Counted from the stretch's first letter, positions 25,963-35,766 are shown. The stretch: DNA of 44,560 nucleotides from Cyclobacteriaceae bacterium (GCA_025455225.1 JALOMY010000001.1:1-44560); one strand, 5' to 3'. Notes: generated by a model not told the origin, from the letters alone. Translations and numbers: made by a program.

Positions 25963-28900
25963 ATGCACCAGATCAGGCATTTTTTAATTGCGGCATTACT
26001 CCTCATTTTTTCTGCCGTTGCTTATGCACAACCTGCCACCGTTACGGTTGATGAAATTAGAAATCCCTGCGGGGCATCCGTTAACGGATCCATCCGGATC
26101 ACGGTAACCGCTGGTGCCGGCCCATTCACCTACTTTTTAATTGGTTTCAATACTCCAATTGTTTTATCCGCAAATCTTGCGCTGGGTGTTCCAACGGTGG
26201 TACCCAATCTGCCCCCAGACAATTATCTGTTAATAGTCTCGGACAATGATCCGGCTCCAAATTTTCAACAAGCATTTAATCTGGTCAGCTCCCCAATAAT
26301 TACGGGATCCGTTGACCCTGGATTTCCGGTAAACAATACCGGGTGTACTACACCTGATGGTGCAATCTCAGTAACAATTAATGGAGGTACTGGCGCTTAT
26401 TCCTATTTGTGGGCCGGGCCATCCGGTTATACCAATAATATAGAAGATATATCGGGTCTTGCAGGGGGTGATTATTTATTGCTGGTAACAGATGCCGGAT
26501 CAAGTTGTAATTTCCAATTGGGACCCATTAAGATTACTGATCCAGAACCTGCCTTACAGTCGATTACGAACACAGGTACTCAATTGATTTGTGTTGGTGA
26601 TGATGCCGTGGTCAATTTATCAGGGTCCGAAACAACGGTAACCTATGAAGTTCTGGTTAACGGTTTCTCGGTTGGAATACCAACAGTAAACGGAACCGGT
26701 GGTTCCATCAATATTCCTGTACCGGCCGGGTCGTTTACCGATGGTGATGCCCTGGTGGTACAAGCCCGCTCGGGAATATGTACTCCAATTCTAATGAATG
26801 GAGTAATCATCACGGATATTGTTGCACTGGTAACAAATAGTGTCGTAACCAACAATACAAGTTGTATATCATTTAACGGAGCAATCGATTTAACAGTAAC
26901 CGGAAGTGCCGGTCCATTTACCTACCAATGGTCAGGTCCTAATGGATTTACAAACAATACTGATCAGGATATCTCTAATTTGGAACAAGGTAATTATACA
27001 GTAATCGTTACCGATGTACCCAGTGGATGTACCCTCAACTCGGTTATCGTGGTTGGCGATAGCCGTCCTGTTCTTACGGTCGATAATTTAACATTTGCCG
27101 ATGTTTCCTGCTTTGGCGGAAATGATGGATCCATCCAGATTGCGGTGATCGGGGGCGCAGGATCCATAAGTTATACAATAACACCGGATGTGAACCTGGT
27201 TGGGAGTGTGGCATTAGGTAATTTTACTAATCTTCCAGCCGGAAACTATACGGTGCGTGCTACCGATGCTGTTAGCGGATGTTTTATTGATGTTATTCAG
27301 GCCATCAGTCAGCCACCGGCACCCACAGCCGATGCCGGGCCGGATCAAACAGTTTGTGCTGGAGACAATGTAGTGTTAGCAGGTGTTATAGGTGGTTCTG
27401 CAACCGGTGCATCGTGGAGCGGAGGAACAGGTGTTTTTACACCCGACAATCTTACCTTAAATGCTACATATACGCCCAGTGCTGCTGAAATAACTGCCGG
27501 TACAGTGACATTAACACTGACTACAATTGATCCGGACGGTGCAGGTCCTTGTACAGTAGCGTTTGACCAGGTAACCATTACAATTAATCCGGCAGCAACA
27601 GCCGATGCGGGTGCGGATCAAACCATTTGTTCCGGTAATACGGTAAGCTTATCGGGAGTAATAGGAGGTTCTGCTTTAAGCTCCACATGGTCTACTTCGG
27701 GTGATGGAACATTCAGTGATGCATCCATCTTAAATCCCATTTATACCCCAGGTCCTAATGATGTTACTTCAGGTTCTGTTACATTAACTCTGACAACGGA
27801 TGATCCTTCCGGACCATGTCTACAGGTAAGTGATGTTATTTTAATTACCATTAATCCTCTGGCAACAGTTAATGCCGGCCTTGACCAGGAAATTTGTTCA
27901 GGTCAGACAGTAACATTAGCCGGATCATTTGGAGGGGCTGCATCAAGTGCCATATGGACAACCGCTGGTGATGGCACCTTTGATAATGCGAGCTCACTCA
28001 CTGCAATTTATACACCGGGTCCGAATGACATTATAGCAGGAACAGTTACACTTACTCTTACTACTGATGACCCTTCCGGTCCTTGTTCACCGGCAATCGA
28101 TGATTTAATAGTTACAATTACGCCAGTTCCAATTGTTAATGCCGGAGCCGATCAGGAAATCTGTTCAGGCCAGACGGTGAGTCTGACCGGGTTAATTGGT
28201 GGTTCTGCGAGCAGTGCTACGTGGACAACCTCAGGCGATGGTACGTTTGATAATGCAGGTTCACTTACCGCGATTTACACGCCAGGCGCGAATGATATAT
28301 CAACGGGTACGGTCACATTGACCTTAACGACCAATGATCCAGCGGGGAACTGTCCATCCGTAAACGATGCAGCAGTCATTACCATTACACCTGCAGCCAC
28401 CGTGAATGCCGGAGCCGACCAGGAGATTTGTTCGGACCAGACTGTAAATCTGATTGGAGTAATCGGTGGTTCAGCGAGCAGTGCTAGCTGGACAACCTCG
28501 GGTGATGGAACGTTTGACAACGCAGGTTCCCTTACTGCGATCTACACTCCAGGTGTAAATGATATTATAGCTGGCACGGTTACATTAACCTTAACTACCG
28601 ATGATCCAGCCGGGAACTGTCCATCGGTAAACGATGCAGTAATCATTACGATTACACCAGCAGCCACCGCGAATGCCGGAGCCGACCAGGAAATTTGTTC
28701 CGATCAGACTGTTAGCCTGACCGGAGTAATAGGTGGTTCGGCAAGTAGTGCTACCTGGACAACTTCAGGAGATGGTTCGTTTGATAATATTAATTCATTA
28801 ACAGCGATTTATACACCTGGATTGAATGATCTTACTAACGGAACCGTCACATTAACCCTTACAACCGATGATCCATCCGGCAATTGTGGGTCAGTAAGCG

Positions 28901-31900
28901 ATGTAATAATCATTTCGATTTCCCCTGCGCCTACAGTAAATGCAGGCCCTGATCAAGCGATATGCAGTGGCAATACAGTAGCTTTAAATGGGATATTCGG
29001 TGGATCAGCAAGCAGCGCATCCTGGTCAACTTTGGGTGATGGAAGTTTCGACAACGTAAATTCACTTACGGCAGTATATACTCCAGGCCCAAATGATCTT
29101 ACTGCAGGAACGGTTACGTTAACTCTTACAACGGATGATCCGGCAGGGAATTGCGGACCCGTAAACGATATTGTAATTATAACGATTACCCCTGCCGCAA
29201 CAGCGGATGCCGGTACGGATCAGGAGATATGTTCCAATCAGACCGTGAGCCTCAATGGCGTAATCGGTGGATCGGCAAGTACCGGTACATGGACAACTTC
29301 AGGTGATGGCGTATTTGACAATGCCAATTCACTTACAGCGGTTTATACACCAGGTACCAGTGATTTAACAACAGGTGCTGTAACGCTGACTTTAACTACT
29401 GATGACCCCGCTGGAGATTGTACTCCAGCCAGCGATGCCGTAGATATCACAATTACACCATCTGCCACAGTTAATGCAGGAATTGACCAGGAGATTTGCT
29501 CCGGACAAAGTGTAAGCTTAAATGGAATTATCGGTGGTTCAGCCAGCAACGCAAGCTGGTCGACATCAGGCGATGGCTCATTTGATAATGTGAATTCATT
29601 AACTGCGATTTACACCCCTGGCCCTAATGATCTGACAGCCGGTACAGTTACGTTAACCTTAACCACAAATGATCCGGTTGGGAATTGCAGCGCATCAAGT
29701 GATGCGTTACTTATCACAATAACACCTTTGCCAACTGTAAATGCCGGAGCAGATCTGGATGCATGTTCGGATCAGTCGGTAACCCTGAATGGATCAATAG
29801 GAGGTTCAGCCAGCAGTGCTACCTGGACAACTTCAGGCGATGGTACTTTTAACAATGTCAATTTATTAGCGGCAATTTATACTCCAGGTCCAAACGATCT
29901 CGTGGCCGGAACGGTATCATTAACCTTGACCACGGATGATCCGGCAGGCAATTGCAGTTCGGTTAATGATCTCCTCGTTGTTACGTTTTCAACTGCAGCA
30001 CTTGTAGATGCAGGTCCTGATGTTTCAGTTTGTTCAGGAAATACTGTTTCGTTGAACGGAACTTTTGGTGGATCTGCAAGTAGTGCTGTTTGGACTACAG
30101 CCGGGGATGGAACATTTGATAATCCGAATTCACTCACAGCAATTTATACTCCGGGTGCCAATGATCTCACTGCCGGCACAGTTACGCTGACTCTTACAAC
30201 CGATGATCCTGCAGGTGTTTGTTCGGCAGTAAGTGATAATTTGGTTGTAACAATATCTTCTGCGCCTACGGCAACTCTTTCCGGAACAAATACAATCTGC
30301 CAGGGTGAAGCAACCAATCTTACTTTTATTTTAACCGGTGTAGGGCCCTGGAATCTTGTCTATACCGATGGGACAAATAATTTCCCGGTAAACAACATAG
30401 CATCAAGTCCTTTAATAATCAGTGTCACACCCGGTACAACAACAACATACAGCCTGGTTTCCATATCGGATACATGTGCACCTGCCGGAACGGTAAATGG
30501 AACAGCCATAATAACCGTTCAACCGTTGGCGCCACCAACTTCAGCAACCTTAAGCGGTGATGCCACTATATGCAACGGAGAGAATACGGATCTCTCAGTA
30601 ACTATTGCAGGTGGCACCGGTCCTTTTGAGGTAACAATCAACGATGGCACCTCGAATATTTTGATTTCTAACTATTCAGACGGAACTCCTATTTCTGTTT
30701 CTCCGGTTACATCGACAACCTATACTTTGGTTTCAGTCGTAGATAATAATGGATGTAATTCATTAGCATTGGCAGGCACCGCCACAGTTACCGTTAATCA
30801 GGGACCTACTGCGGCAACATTACAAGGCACCATATCCATTTGTACTGGTGGAACTGCCGTATTATCTGTTGCAATTACCGGGGGTATCGGACCGTATAGT
30901 TTTACTATTGATAATGGGGTAGGGTTGATTTCAAATTATATCAGCGGAGATCCAATCAATGTAGCACCACTTGTAACAACAACCTATGCGATTGTTGGTA
31001 ACGTTACAGATGCCAACGGGTGCATTATTGCTGGTACAGGGACAGCCGATGTTACAGTCTCGAGCGCACCAACTGCTGCGATCAGTGGCACGGCTTCCAT
31101 TTGTGACGGTCAATTTACAGATCTGACCATTACACTTACCGGAGTCGGACCGTGGGATATCGTTTATTCAGATGGCTCTTCGAATATTTCCGTTACCGGA
31201 ATTTTAACCAGTCCTCTGATAATACCTGTTAGCCCGGTCGCAACGACAACGTATACCCTTGTTTCGGTAGATGATACCTGCGGTGCAGGCACCGTATCCG
31301 GATCAGCAACAATAACAAAACGTCTTCCTACTGATCCTGTATGTATTGGAATCGGCATTGGCTGCTTTGCCTATACAATTGTAATTGATAATACACTTAC
31401 ACAAAGACCCTCATGTGATAATCAGAATGATGGAGTTATCGCGTTCAATGTTACGGGCACCGTGCCGGGTAATTACATCATACAGCTGATTTCTCCAACA
31501 GATACCCTTTCCCAGGTTGGGCCATCCGGGTTGTATGTATTTTCCAATTTATCTCCGAATGCTTACAGTTACCGGATTGAGGATGTAAATGGCAACATAT
31601 GCCAGCAACCATTCAATCTTCCATTGGAGACATCTGTGGTGGCTACAGCTTCAGGCTTTATTGATGTTGCTTGTTTTGGAACATCAACTGGCCAAGCCAC
31701 CTTTACAGTAACATCAGGGGGTAATTCACCTTATGAATATTCCGTGGATGGATTAACCTGGTTTTCGTTTTTATCTGGCCAGTCGGTAACTAATCTGCCT
31801 CCCAATGGAACGTATACAGTATTGATAAGGGATGATGAAAATGATTTATGTCCATATCCTGTATCCGTCACGATTAACAATATCAATCCGGCAATTACCA

Positions 31901-33249
31901 TTGATTTTGATACACAAGACGCCACGTGTGGCAACAATGATGGATCGATTTCCATTGTAACTCCACCGGCTGGAGGAACGGGCGGGCCGTATACCTTTAA
32001 AGTTGATGGAACAGATGCCGTTCCGGTAAATGACACGTTTGAGAATCTGTTTGGTGGAAACCATATCATAACCGTAATTGATAACTCAGGTTGTGAGCGT
32101 AATTTCACAGTCTTTGTTCCCTATCCGGATTTTATTCTGATTGCAGCCGTTAACAGCACTGATGCTTCCTGCACGCAACTTGGAAGTATTGGTATTCTGA
32201 TCGATAACTTTATCCCTTCCGCACCGTATGAGGTTGCCATTACCAATTCCATTTCAACGGTTCCTGTTGATTTCTTGGGACAATATTATTTAGGAAACGG
32301 TCTTGTTTTAATTACGGAGTTGACCCGGGGAGATTATTTTGTATGGATTAGAACCAGTGGTTCACAATGCCCAACCTTAGTAAATAACATAATTAATAAT
32401 TTACCGATTACTCTGGCTGGCCCTGTTCCAGTATCATTTGACGTAAGCTGCAGGTTCTCCAACGGTGATTTACAGCTAACAAATATTTCAGGTGCTCCGG
32501 GTTTGCCCTACCAATTTGAAGTATTTGGAAATGGTTTTCTGGTTACAGGAAACTTAACACCCGATCCATTGGGCAATGCTGTTATCAGTGGGTTTACATC
32601 CGGTCAGTATGCGGTTAATCTCATTCAGGACCAGGGCCCAATTGGAGGATGCCCTACAGCAAGTTCCGGTTACCAGAATGCGCCCTTAGCATCGTTGGAT
32701 ACAGTCTCTGTCCGTGTACCCGATCCGTTTGCCAAATTTGATCAATCATTCCCTGAAAAAGGGACAGCATCCCGCATAATACGGATACAGGAAAGCGGAT
32801 TGGGTGATTATGAAATCCGACTTGAATTGGTGGATGCTTTCGGATCACCGGATCCGAATCCAATCCGGGATTGGACGGTGATAAATAATCAGGAAATCCA
32901 ATACAGTGACCTTTTTGCAGGTAATTATATTCTTTCATTACGCGATGGTTATGGATGTCAGAAAAATTATAACCTGACCATCGATATGTTTACCGGTATC
33001 TGGATTCCCAACATCTTCACACCGAATAACGATGGATATAATGATACCTTTTACATCCGTAATCTTCCTGCTTCGGGTGCGGATTTAATTGTTTCCAATC
33101 GTTGGGGTAATCAGGTGTTCTCATCATCAGACTACCAGAACGAATGGGATGGAGCCAACCAGGCAGATGGTGTATATTATTACAGGCTTCAGGTGAATGG
33201 TGAAGTCTACACCGGATGGATTGAAATTATGCGGGGTTCAAAACCTTAA
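25963..33249 (+). CDS. giant T9SS type-B surface protein with SprB-like and tandem beta-sandwich repeats
   Basis: 2428 residues. Signal peptide 1-22 (SAVAYAQ). Residues about 100-450 contain SprB-like repeats (TPDGAISVTINGGTGAYSY, NDGSIQIAVIGGAGS). Residues 452-1432 hold eleven tandem units, one of 91 and ten of exactly 89 residues, each with conserved Cys14 and Cys77 and a GTVTLTLTT strand. Residues 1433-1786 hold four copies of a second, 86-91-residue repeat. Residues 1787-2340 are degenerate SprB-like domains (NNDGSISI, GCERNF). The last 85 residues (GIWIPNIFTPNNDGYND, NRWGNQVF, DGVYYYRL) are a CHU_C/gliding-motility type-B sorting domain. It is probably a fibrous cell-surface adhesin exported by the T9SS. 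Residues 433-1785 lack Lys, Arg and His entirely. Confidence 0.93.
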   Translation: MHQIRHFLIAALLLIFSAVAYAQPATVTVDEIRNPCGASVNGSIRITVTAGAGPFTYFLIGFNTPIVLSANLALGVPTVVPNLPPDNYLLIVSDNDPAPNFQQAFNLVSSPIITGSVDPGFPVNNTGCTTPDGAISVTINGGTGAYSYLWAGPSGYTNNIEDISGLAGGDYLLLVTDAGSSCNFQLGPIKITDPEPALQSITNTGTQLICVGDDAVVNLSGSETTVTYEVLVNGFSVGIPTVNGTGGSINIPVPAGSFTDGDALVVQARSGICTPILMNGVIITDIVALVTNSVVTNNTSCISFNGAIDLTVTGSAGPFTYQWSGPNGFTNNTDQDISNLEQGNYTVIVTDVPSGCTLNSVIVVGDSRPVLTVDNLTFADVSCFGGNDGSIQIAVIGGAGSISYTITPDVNLVGSVALGNFTNLPAGNYTVRATDAVSGCFIDVIQAISQPPAPTADAGPDQTVCAGDNVVLAGVIGGSATGASWSGGTGVFTPDNLTLNATYTPSAAEITAGTVTLTLTTIDPDGAGPCTVAFDQVTITINPAATADAGADQTICSGNTVSLSGVIGGSALSSTWSTSGDGTFSDASILNPIYTPGPNDVTSGSVTLTLTTDDPSGPCLQVSDVILITINPLATVNAGLDQEICSGQTVTLAGSFGGAASSAIWTTAGDGTFDNASSLTAIYTPGPNDIIAGTVTLTLTTDDPSGPCSPAIDDLIVTITPVPIVNAGADQEICSGQTVSLTGLIGGSASSATWTTSGDGTFDNAGSLTAIYTPGANDISTGTVTLTLTTNDPAGNCPSVNDAAVITITPAATVNAGADQEICSDQTVNLIGVIGGSASSASWTTSGDGTFDNAGSLTAIYTPGVNDIIAGTVTLTLTTDDPAGNCPSVNDAVIITITPAATANAGADQEICSDQTVSLTGVIGGSASSATWTTSGDGSFDNINSLTAIYTPGLNDLTNGTVTLTLTTDDPSGNCGSVSDVIIISISPAPTVNAGPDQAICSGNTVALNGIFGGSASSASWSTLGDGSFDNVNSLTAVYTPGPNDLTAGTVTLTLTTDDPAGNCGPVNDIVIITITPAATADAGTDQEICSNQTVSLNGVIGGSASTGTWTTSGDGVFDNANSLTAVYTPGTSDLTTGAVTLTLTTDDPAGDCTPASDAVDITITPSATVNAGIDQEICSGQSVSLNGIIGGSASNASWSTSGDGSFDNVNSLTAIYTPGPNDLTAGTVTLTLTTNDPVGNCSASSDALLITITPLPTVNAGADLDACSDQSVTLNGSIGGSASSATWTTSGDGTFNNVNLLAAIYTPGPNDLVAGTVSLTLTTDDPAGNCSSVNDLLVVTFSTAALVDAGPDVSVCSGNTVSLNGTFGGSASSAVWTTAGDGTFDNPNSLTAIYTPGANDLTAGTVTLTLTTDDPAGVCSAVSDNLVVTISSAPTATLSGTNTICQGEATNLTFILTGVGPWNLVYTDGTNNFPVNNIASSPLIISVTPGTTTTYSLVSISDTCAPAGTVNGTAIITVQPLAPPTSATLSGDATICNGENTDLSVTIAGGTGPFEVTINDGTSNILISNYSDGTPISVSPVTSTTYTLVSVVDNNGCNSLALAGTATVTVNQGPTAATLQGTISICTGGTAVLSVAITGGIGPYSFTIDNGVGLISNYISGDPINVAPLVTTTYAIVGNVTDANGCIIAGTGTADVTVSSAPTAAISGTASICDGQFTDLTITLTGVGPWDIVYSDGSSNISVTGILTSPLIIPVSPVATTTYTLVSVDDTCGAGTVSGSATITKRLPTDPVCIGIGIGCFAYTIVIDNTLTQRPSCDNQNDGVIAFNVTGTVPGNYIIQLISPTDTLSQVGPSGLYVFSNLSPNAYSYRIEDVNGNICQQPFNLPLETSVVATASGFIDVACFGTSTGQATFTVTSGGNSPYEYSVDGLTWFSFLSGQSVTNLPPNGTYTVLIRDDENDLCPYPVSVTINNINPAITIDFDTQDATCGNNDGSISIVTPPAGGTGGPYTFKVDGTDAVPVNDTFENLFGGNHIITVIDNSGCERNFTVFVPYPDFILIAAVNSTDASCTQLGSIGILIDNFIPSAPYEVAITNSISTVPVDFLGQYYLGNGLVLITELTRGDYFVWIRTSGSQCPTLVNNIINNLPITLAGPVPVSFDVSCRFSNGDLQLTNISGAPGLPYQFEVFGNGFLVTGNLTPDPLGNAVISGFTSGQYAVNLIQDQGPIGGCPTASSGYQNAPLASLDTVSVRVPDPFAKFDQSFPEKGTASRIIRIQESGLGDYEIRLELVDAFGSPDPNPIRDWTVINNQEIQYSDLFAGNYILSLRDGYGCQKNYNLTIDMFTGIWIPNIFTPNNDGYNDTFYIRNLPASGADLIVSNRWGNQVFSSSDYQNEWDGANQADGVYYYRLQVNGEVYTGWIEIMRGSKP
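27316..30258 (+). repeat. eleven tandem 267-bp units (first 273 bp) in the giant surface gene
   Basis: One 273-bp unit (27316-27588) is followed by ten units of exactly 267 bp starting at 27589, 27856, 28123 and so on to 30258. Every unit encodes the pattern P..T.NAG.DQ.ICS..TV.L.G..GGSAS...W...GDG.F...., then IYTPG.ND and GTVTLTLTT.DP.G.C. Neighbouring units 4 and 5 are nearly identical in protein. Unit length has been kept exactly constant despite many synonymous changes. Confidence 0.95.
30259..31320 (+). repeat. four copies of a second repeat type in the giant surface gene
   Basis: Residues 1433-1521, 1522-1612, 1613-1700 and 1701-1786 share (A/T)..L.G...IC.G....L...ITG.GP......DG and a T.TTY.LVSV.D..G..G(T/S)A..TV pattern. 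The outer copies (first and fourth) are closer to each other than to the inner pair: both contain LTGVGPW and SSPLII or TSPLII. Confidence 0.85.
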
Positions 33250-34256
33250 CGCAACGAGGTCAGGAATTTAAGTGTATCTATACCATCTGCATAGTCCCAT
33301 ACGTCCGGATACTGAGCTTTTCCAAAGGGTACAGTAGCAGGGTCAACGTTTCCAACTATACATTGTAGTTTATCCTGTATGGATGAAATTCGTTTCTGAA
33401 GTGTGCTTGCATCCTGGTAGTATTCATAGTATAGAACCGATATAGGCGAAACCAGACGTTCATTTTCCTGCAGCAGAATATAACCGGAATCAAGGAATAT
33501 CTGCTGATTGACAAGCAGAATGGCTTTCTGATAATCGTAATTATTCGCGTATTTGTGATGGTCGATCAGATTTGAATTACCAGACCAGAGTTTAAATAAT
33601 TCAGCTGGATTATAGCCTTCCGGAATAAACACCTTAGATACATTTCGGCAACCCAGACCAAAAAAGGAGAAGACATCTTTACCCAGGCTTTCCAGTTCTT
33701 GTGGAGTTTCATCGCCAGAAAGAATGGCGCAGGAAGTACGGTTTTTACGTATGATGTGGGGGAATTTCCCAAAATAATATTCGAAATGCCTGGCCGTGTT
33801 ATCGCTTCCAGTAGCAATGAATGCATCTGATCCCTGAAGCGTTCCGGTTTCAATCACAATCTGGTTTTGAAAAGCTGGTTCCATGGCAATTAATTCCGAG
33901 ATCAGCCATTTCATGGTGCTGGTGTCTTTGGAACTAAGTTTGGCTTTAGCTGTATGCCCGCTCAGTAGTACACATAAAAGATCATGAAAACCAACTAAGG
34001 GAATATTCCCGGCAAGTACTAACCCGATAACCTTTGTACGTACCTGACTAAAATCATATTTACTGGTCCATTTTTGGAGCGTCTCGCGTTCCAGAAAATG
34101 CTCTATTCCGTGTAGAGCCTGAAGCACATTAGTACCTGTAAACCATGGATTCTCAAGTATGGCCAGTTCAGCGAGTTCCTGCTTTTCTTTAGTACTCAAT
34201 TCACGAATCCGATCCCCCAGTTTCGATAGTGCAAGTATTCGTAGATCAAGGGTCAT
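33246..34256 (-). CDS. LuxC-type acyl-CoA reductase
   Basis: 336 residues from the ATG at 34256 (an ATG four codons upstream is open). It shows LuxC/acyl-CoA reductase features: VIGLVLAGNIPLVGFHDLLCV (about 76-96, cofactor-binding loop, key residues given), SGHTAKAKLSSKD, DAFIATGSDNTARHFEYYFG (about 144-163) and the candidate catalytic cysteine C203 in FFGLGCRNVSK. The family reduces acyl-CoA or acyl-ACP to the aldehyde with NAD(P)H. The gene is divergent from a 2[4Fe-4S] ferredoxin gene, an arrangement I recall from other Bacteroidota. Its stop codon shares the palindrome TTAA with the stop of the giant gene. Physiological substrate unknown. Confidence 0.88.
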   Translation of the reverse strand: MTLDLRILALSKLGDRIRELSTKEKQELAELAILENPWFTGTNVLQALHGIEHFLERETLQKWTSKYDFSQVRTKVIGLVLAGNIPLVGFHDLLCVLLSGHTAKAKLSSKDTSTMKWLISELIAMEPAFQNQIVIETGTLQGSDAFIATGSDNTARHFEYYFGKFPHIIRKNRTSCAILSGDETPQELESLGKDVFSFFGLGCRNVSKVFIPEGYNPAELFKLWSGNSNLIDHHKYANNYDYQKAILLVNQQIFLDSGYILLQENERLVSPISVLYYEYYQDASTLQKRISSIQDKLQCIVGNVDPATVPFGKAQYPDVWDYADGIDTLKFLTSLR

Positions 34257-34348
34257 GCTGCAAAACAATTAATGATATAAATCAGTTTGATGATTATGCT
34301 TTTGAAGGCTAATTTTATATAGCTTTAAACGTTCAAAATTAAGTAAAG

Positions 34349-34699
34349 ATGGCTATTAAGATAACCGATGAATGTATCAATTGCGGAGCTTGTGAGCCTG
34401 AGTGCCCGAACACCGCTATATATGAAGGAGGAAGAGAATGGACCTGGTCTGGTGGTACTAAATTGTCAACCGTAAAACTGGAAGATGGCTCTGAAATAGA
34501 TGCGAGTACTCCTCAGAACCCAGTATCGGATGAGTTTTATTACATCGTTTCCGGTAAATGCACGGAGTGCACCGGGTTTCACGAAGAACCTCAATGTGCT
34601 GCCGTTTGTCCGGTAGACTGCTGTGTTCCGGATCCGGATCATGTGGAATCAAAAGATGTGTTGCTGGCCCGGAAAGCCTATCTGCACCAGGAAGGTTAA
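34349..34699 (+). CDS. 2[4Fe-4S] ferredoxin, Alvin/YfhL-like
   Basis: 116 residues. The first cluster motif CINCGACEPECP (11-22) is C-x2-C-x2-C-x3-CP. The second, CTECTGFHEEPQCAAVCP (about 72-89), has the C-x2-C-x8-C-x3-C spacing typical of Allochromatium-type ferredoxins, whose clusters have very low potentials. Between the two motifs is an insertion of about 45 residues containing WTWSGGTKLSTVKLEDGSEI that is longer than in YfhL. It is a cytoplasmic electron carrier; the divergent acyl-CoA reductase is a possible but unproven partner. Confidence 0.95.
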   Translation: MAIKITDECINCGACEPECPNTAIYEGGREWTWSGGTKLSTVKLEDGSEIDASTPQNPVSDEFYYIVSGKCTECTGFHEEPQCAAVCPVDCCVPDPDHVESKDVLLARKAYLHQEG

Positions 34700-34711
34700 G
34701 CCTTCCTGTTT

Positions 34712-35620
34712 TCACTTCATCCTGGCACGTTTAATCAGGTAGGTCTGAAGTATTGTGTTGATGTCATCACGGACATCAACGGGAACGAAGTCAATCTTGT
34801 ATTGATGACATCGCATTTGTAGGTTATTATAAAACTGAAATGCTGCTTCCTGGTACGTTGACCGAACATCAGCAGGATTTAGTTTTATCTTCTGCTGGTT
34901 CTCCATGTCAATAAATTCGATGGGCCGGTCATCGAATTCGAATTTAAATTCTGTTGCGTAATCCAAAACATGGAAAACAATCACTTCGTGCTTGTTATGC
35001 TTGAGGTGTTGAAGTGCTTTGAAGATGCCTTCCGTCTCATTGACATCACCATCGAACATATCGCTGAAAATCACAATCAGCGAACGCTTATGAATCTTCT
35101 CTGCAATTTCGTGCAAAACCCCGGCAACATTGGTGTTCCGGTCTGACGGTTTTCGATCCAATAATTCATTTAAAATCAACAGTACCTTATCTAAATGGGT
35201 AGGGGATGATTTTACCGGGGTAAGGGTTTCTATTGAATCCGAGAAAAAGCATAATCCAACAGCATCTCGCTGGATATTTAACAGGAAAGCCAATGAAGCG
35301 GCAACTACTGTGCTGTAACGGATCTTGGCCCTTGATTCCCTTGGGTAAAACATGGAAGGTGAAGTATCGATCGCAATCAGGCATCTCAGATTGGTTTCTT
35401 CCTCATAGCGTTTAGTAAAAAGTCGATCGGTACGGGCATATACTTTCCAATCTATATGGCGTGTACTTTCTCCTTCATTGTAAAGGCGATGCTCGGCAAA
35501 TTCAACTGAAAAACCATGATAGGGTGACTTATGCAAACCGGTAATGAAACCTTCAACCAGTTGCCTTGCTAAAAGCTCCAGGTTCGTTGTTTTATTGATA
35601 TCCGACAGGTTGATTTTCAT
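34712..35620 (-). CDS. DUF58 domain protein with a von Willebrand A-like core
   Basis: 302 residues, no membrane span. Near the N-terminus it has the DUF58 signature GFSVEFAEHRLYNEGESTRHIDW (residues about 38-60, key residues given) and RTDRLFTKRYEEE. A metal-site-like DTSPSMF (about 88-94) starts the vWA-like domain. DUF58 proteins are usually encoded with a MoxR AAA ATPase and act in maturation or envelope complexes; no moxR gene lies next to it here. It converges on the ferredoxin gene with 12 bases between. Confidence 0.9.
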   Translation of the reverse strand: MKINLSDINKTTNLELLARQLVEGFITGLHKSPYHGFSVEFAEHRLYNEGESTRHIDWKVYARTDRLFTKRYEEETNLRCLIAIDTSPSMFYPRESRAKIRYSTVVAASLAFLLNIQRDAVGLCFFSDSIETLTPVKSSPTHLDKVLLILNELLDRKPSDRNTNVAGVLHEIAEKIHKRSLIVIFSDMFDGDVNETEGIFKALQHLKHNKHEVIVFHVLDYATEFKFEFDDRPIEFIDMENQQKIKLNPADVRSTYQEAAFQFYNNLQMRCHQYKIDFVPVDVRDDINTILQTYLIKRARMK

Positions 35621-35700
35621 CGATTTATGTCAATATTTCAAACTTTTAAGGGAAGTAATGAATTGATTTTCAAGCACCTATACTAGCCCAAAATGTGATT

Positions 35701-35730
35701 TTTGACTTAATTCAATCGTTGGCACTTTTG
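35701..35730 (+). promoter_or_regulatory. possible promoter of the PUR-domain (DUF3276) gene
   Basis: TTTG (35701-35704) and CACTTTTG (35723-35730) are separated by 18 bases and match the Bacteroidota -33/-7 pair with one mismatch. Transcription would start near 35737, leaving a leader of about 64 bases that contains the 13-bp tandem repeat. Confidence 0.4.
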
Positions 35731-35766
35731 CAATAAAAGTCCAAAATACTATATTAACAGAATAAA

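Noticed and set aside
28275..30137. Several antisense reading frames of 68-86 codons across the giant gene
   Set aside because: They recur with the 267-bp period and encode mirror products of the repeats, so they are by-products of repeat codon usage.
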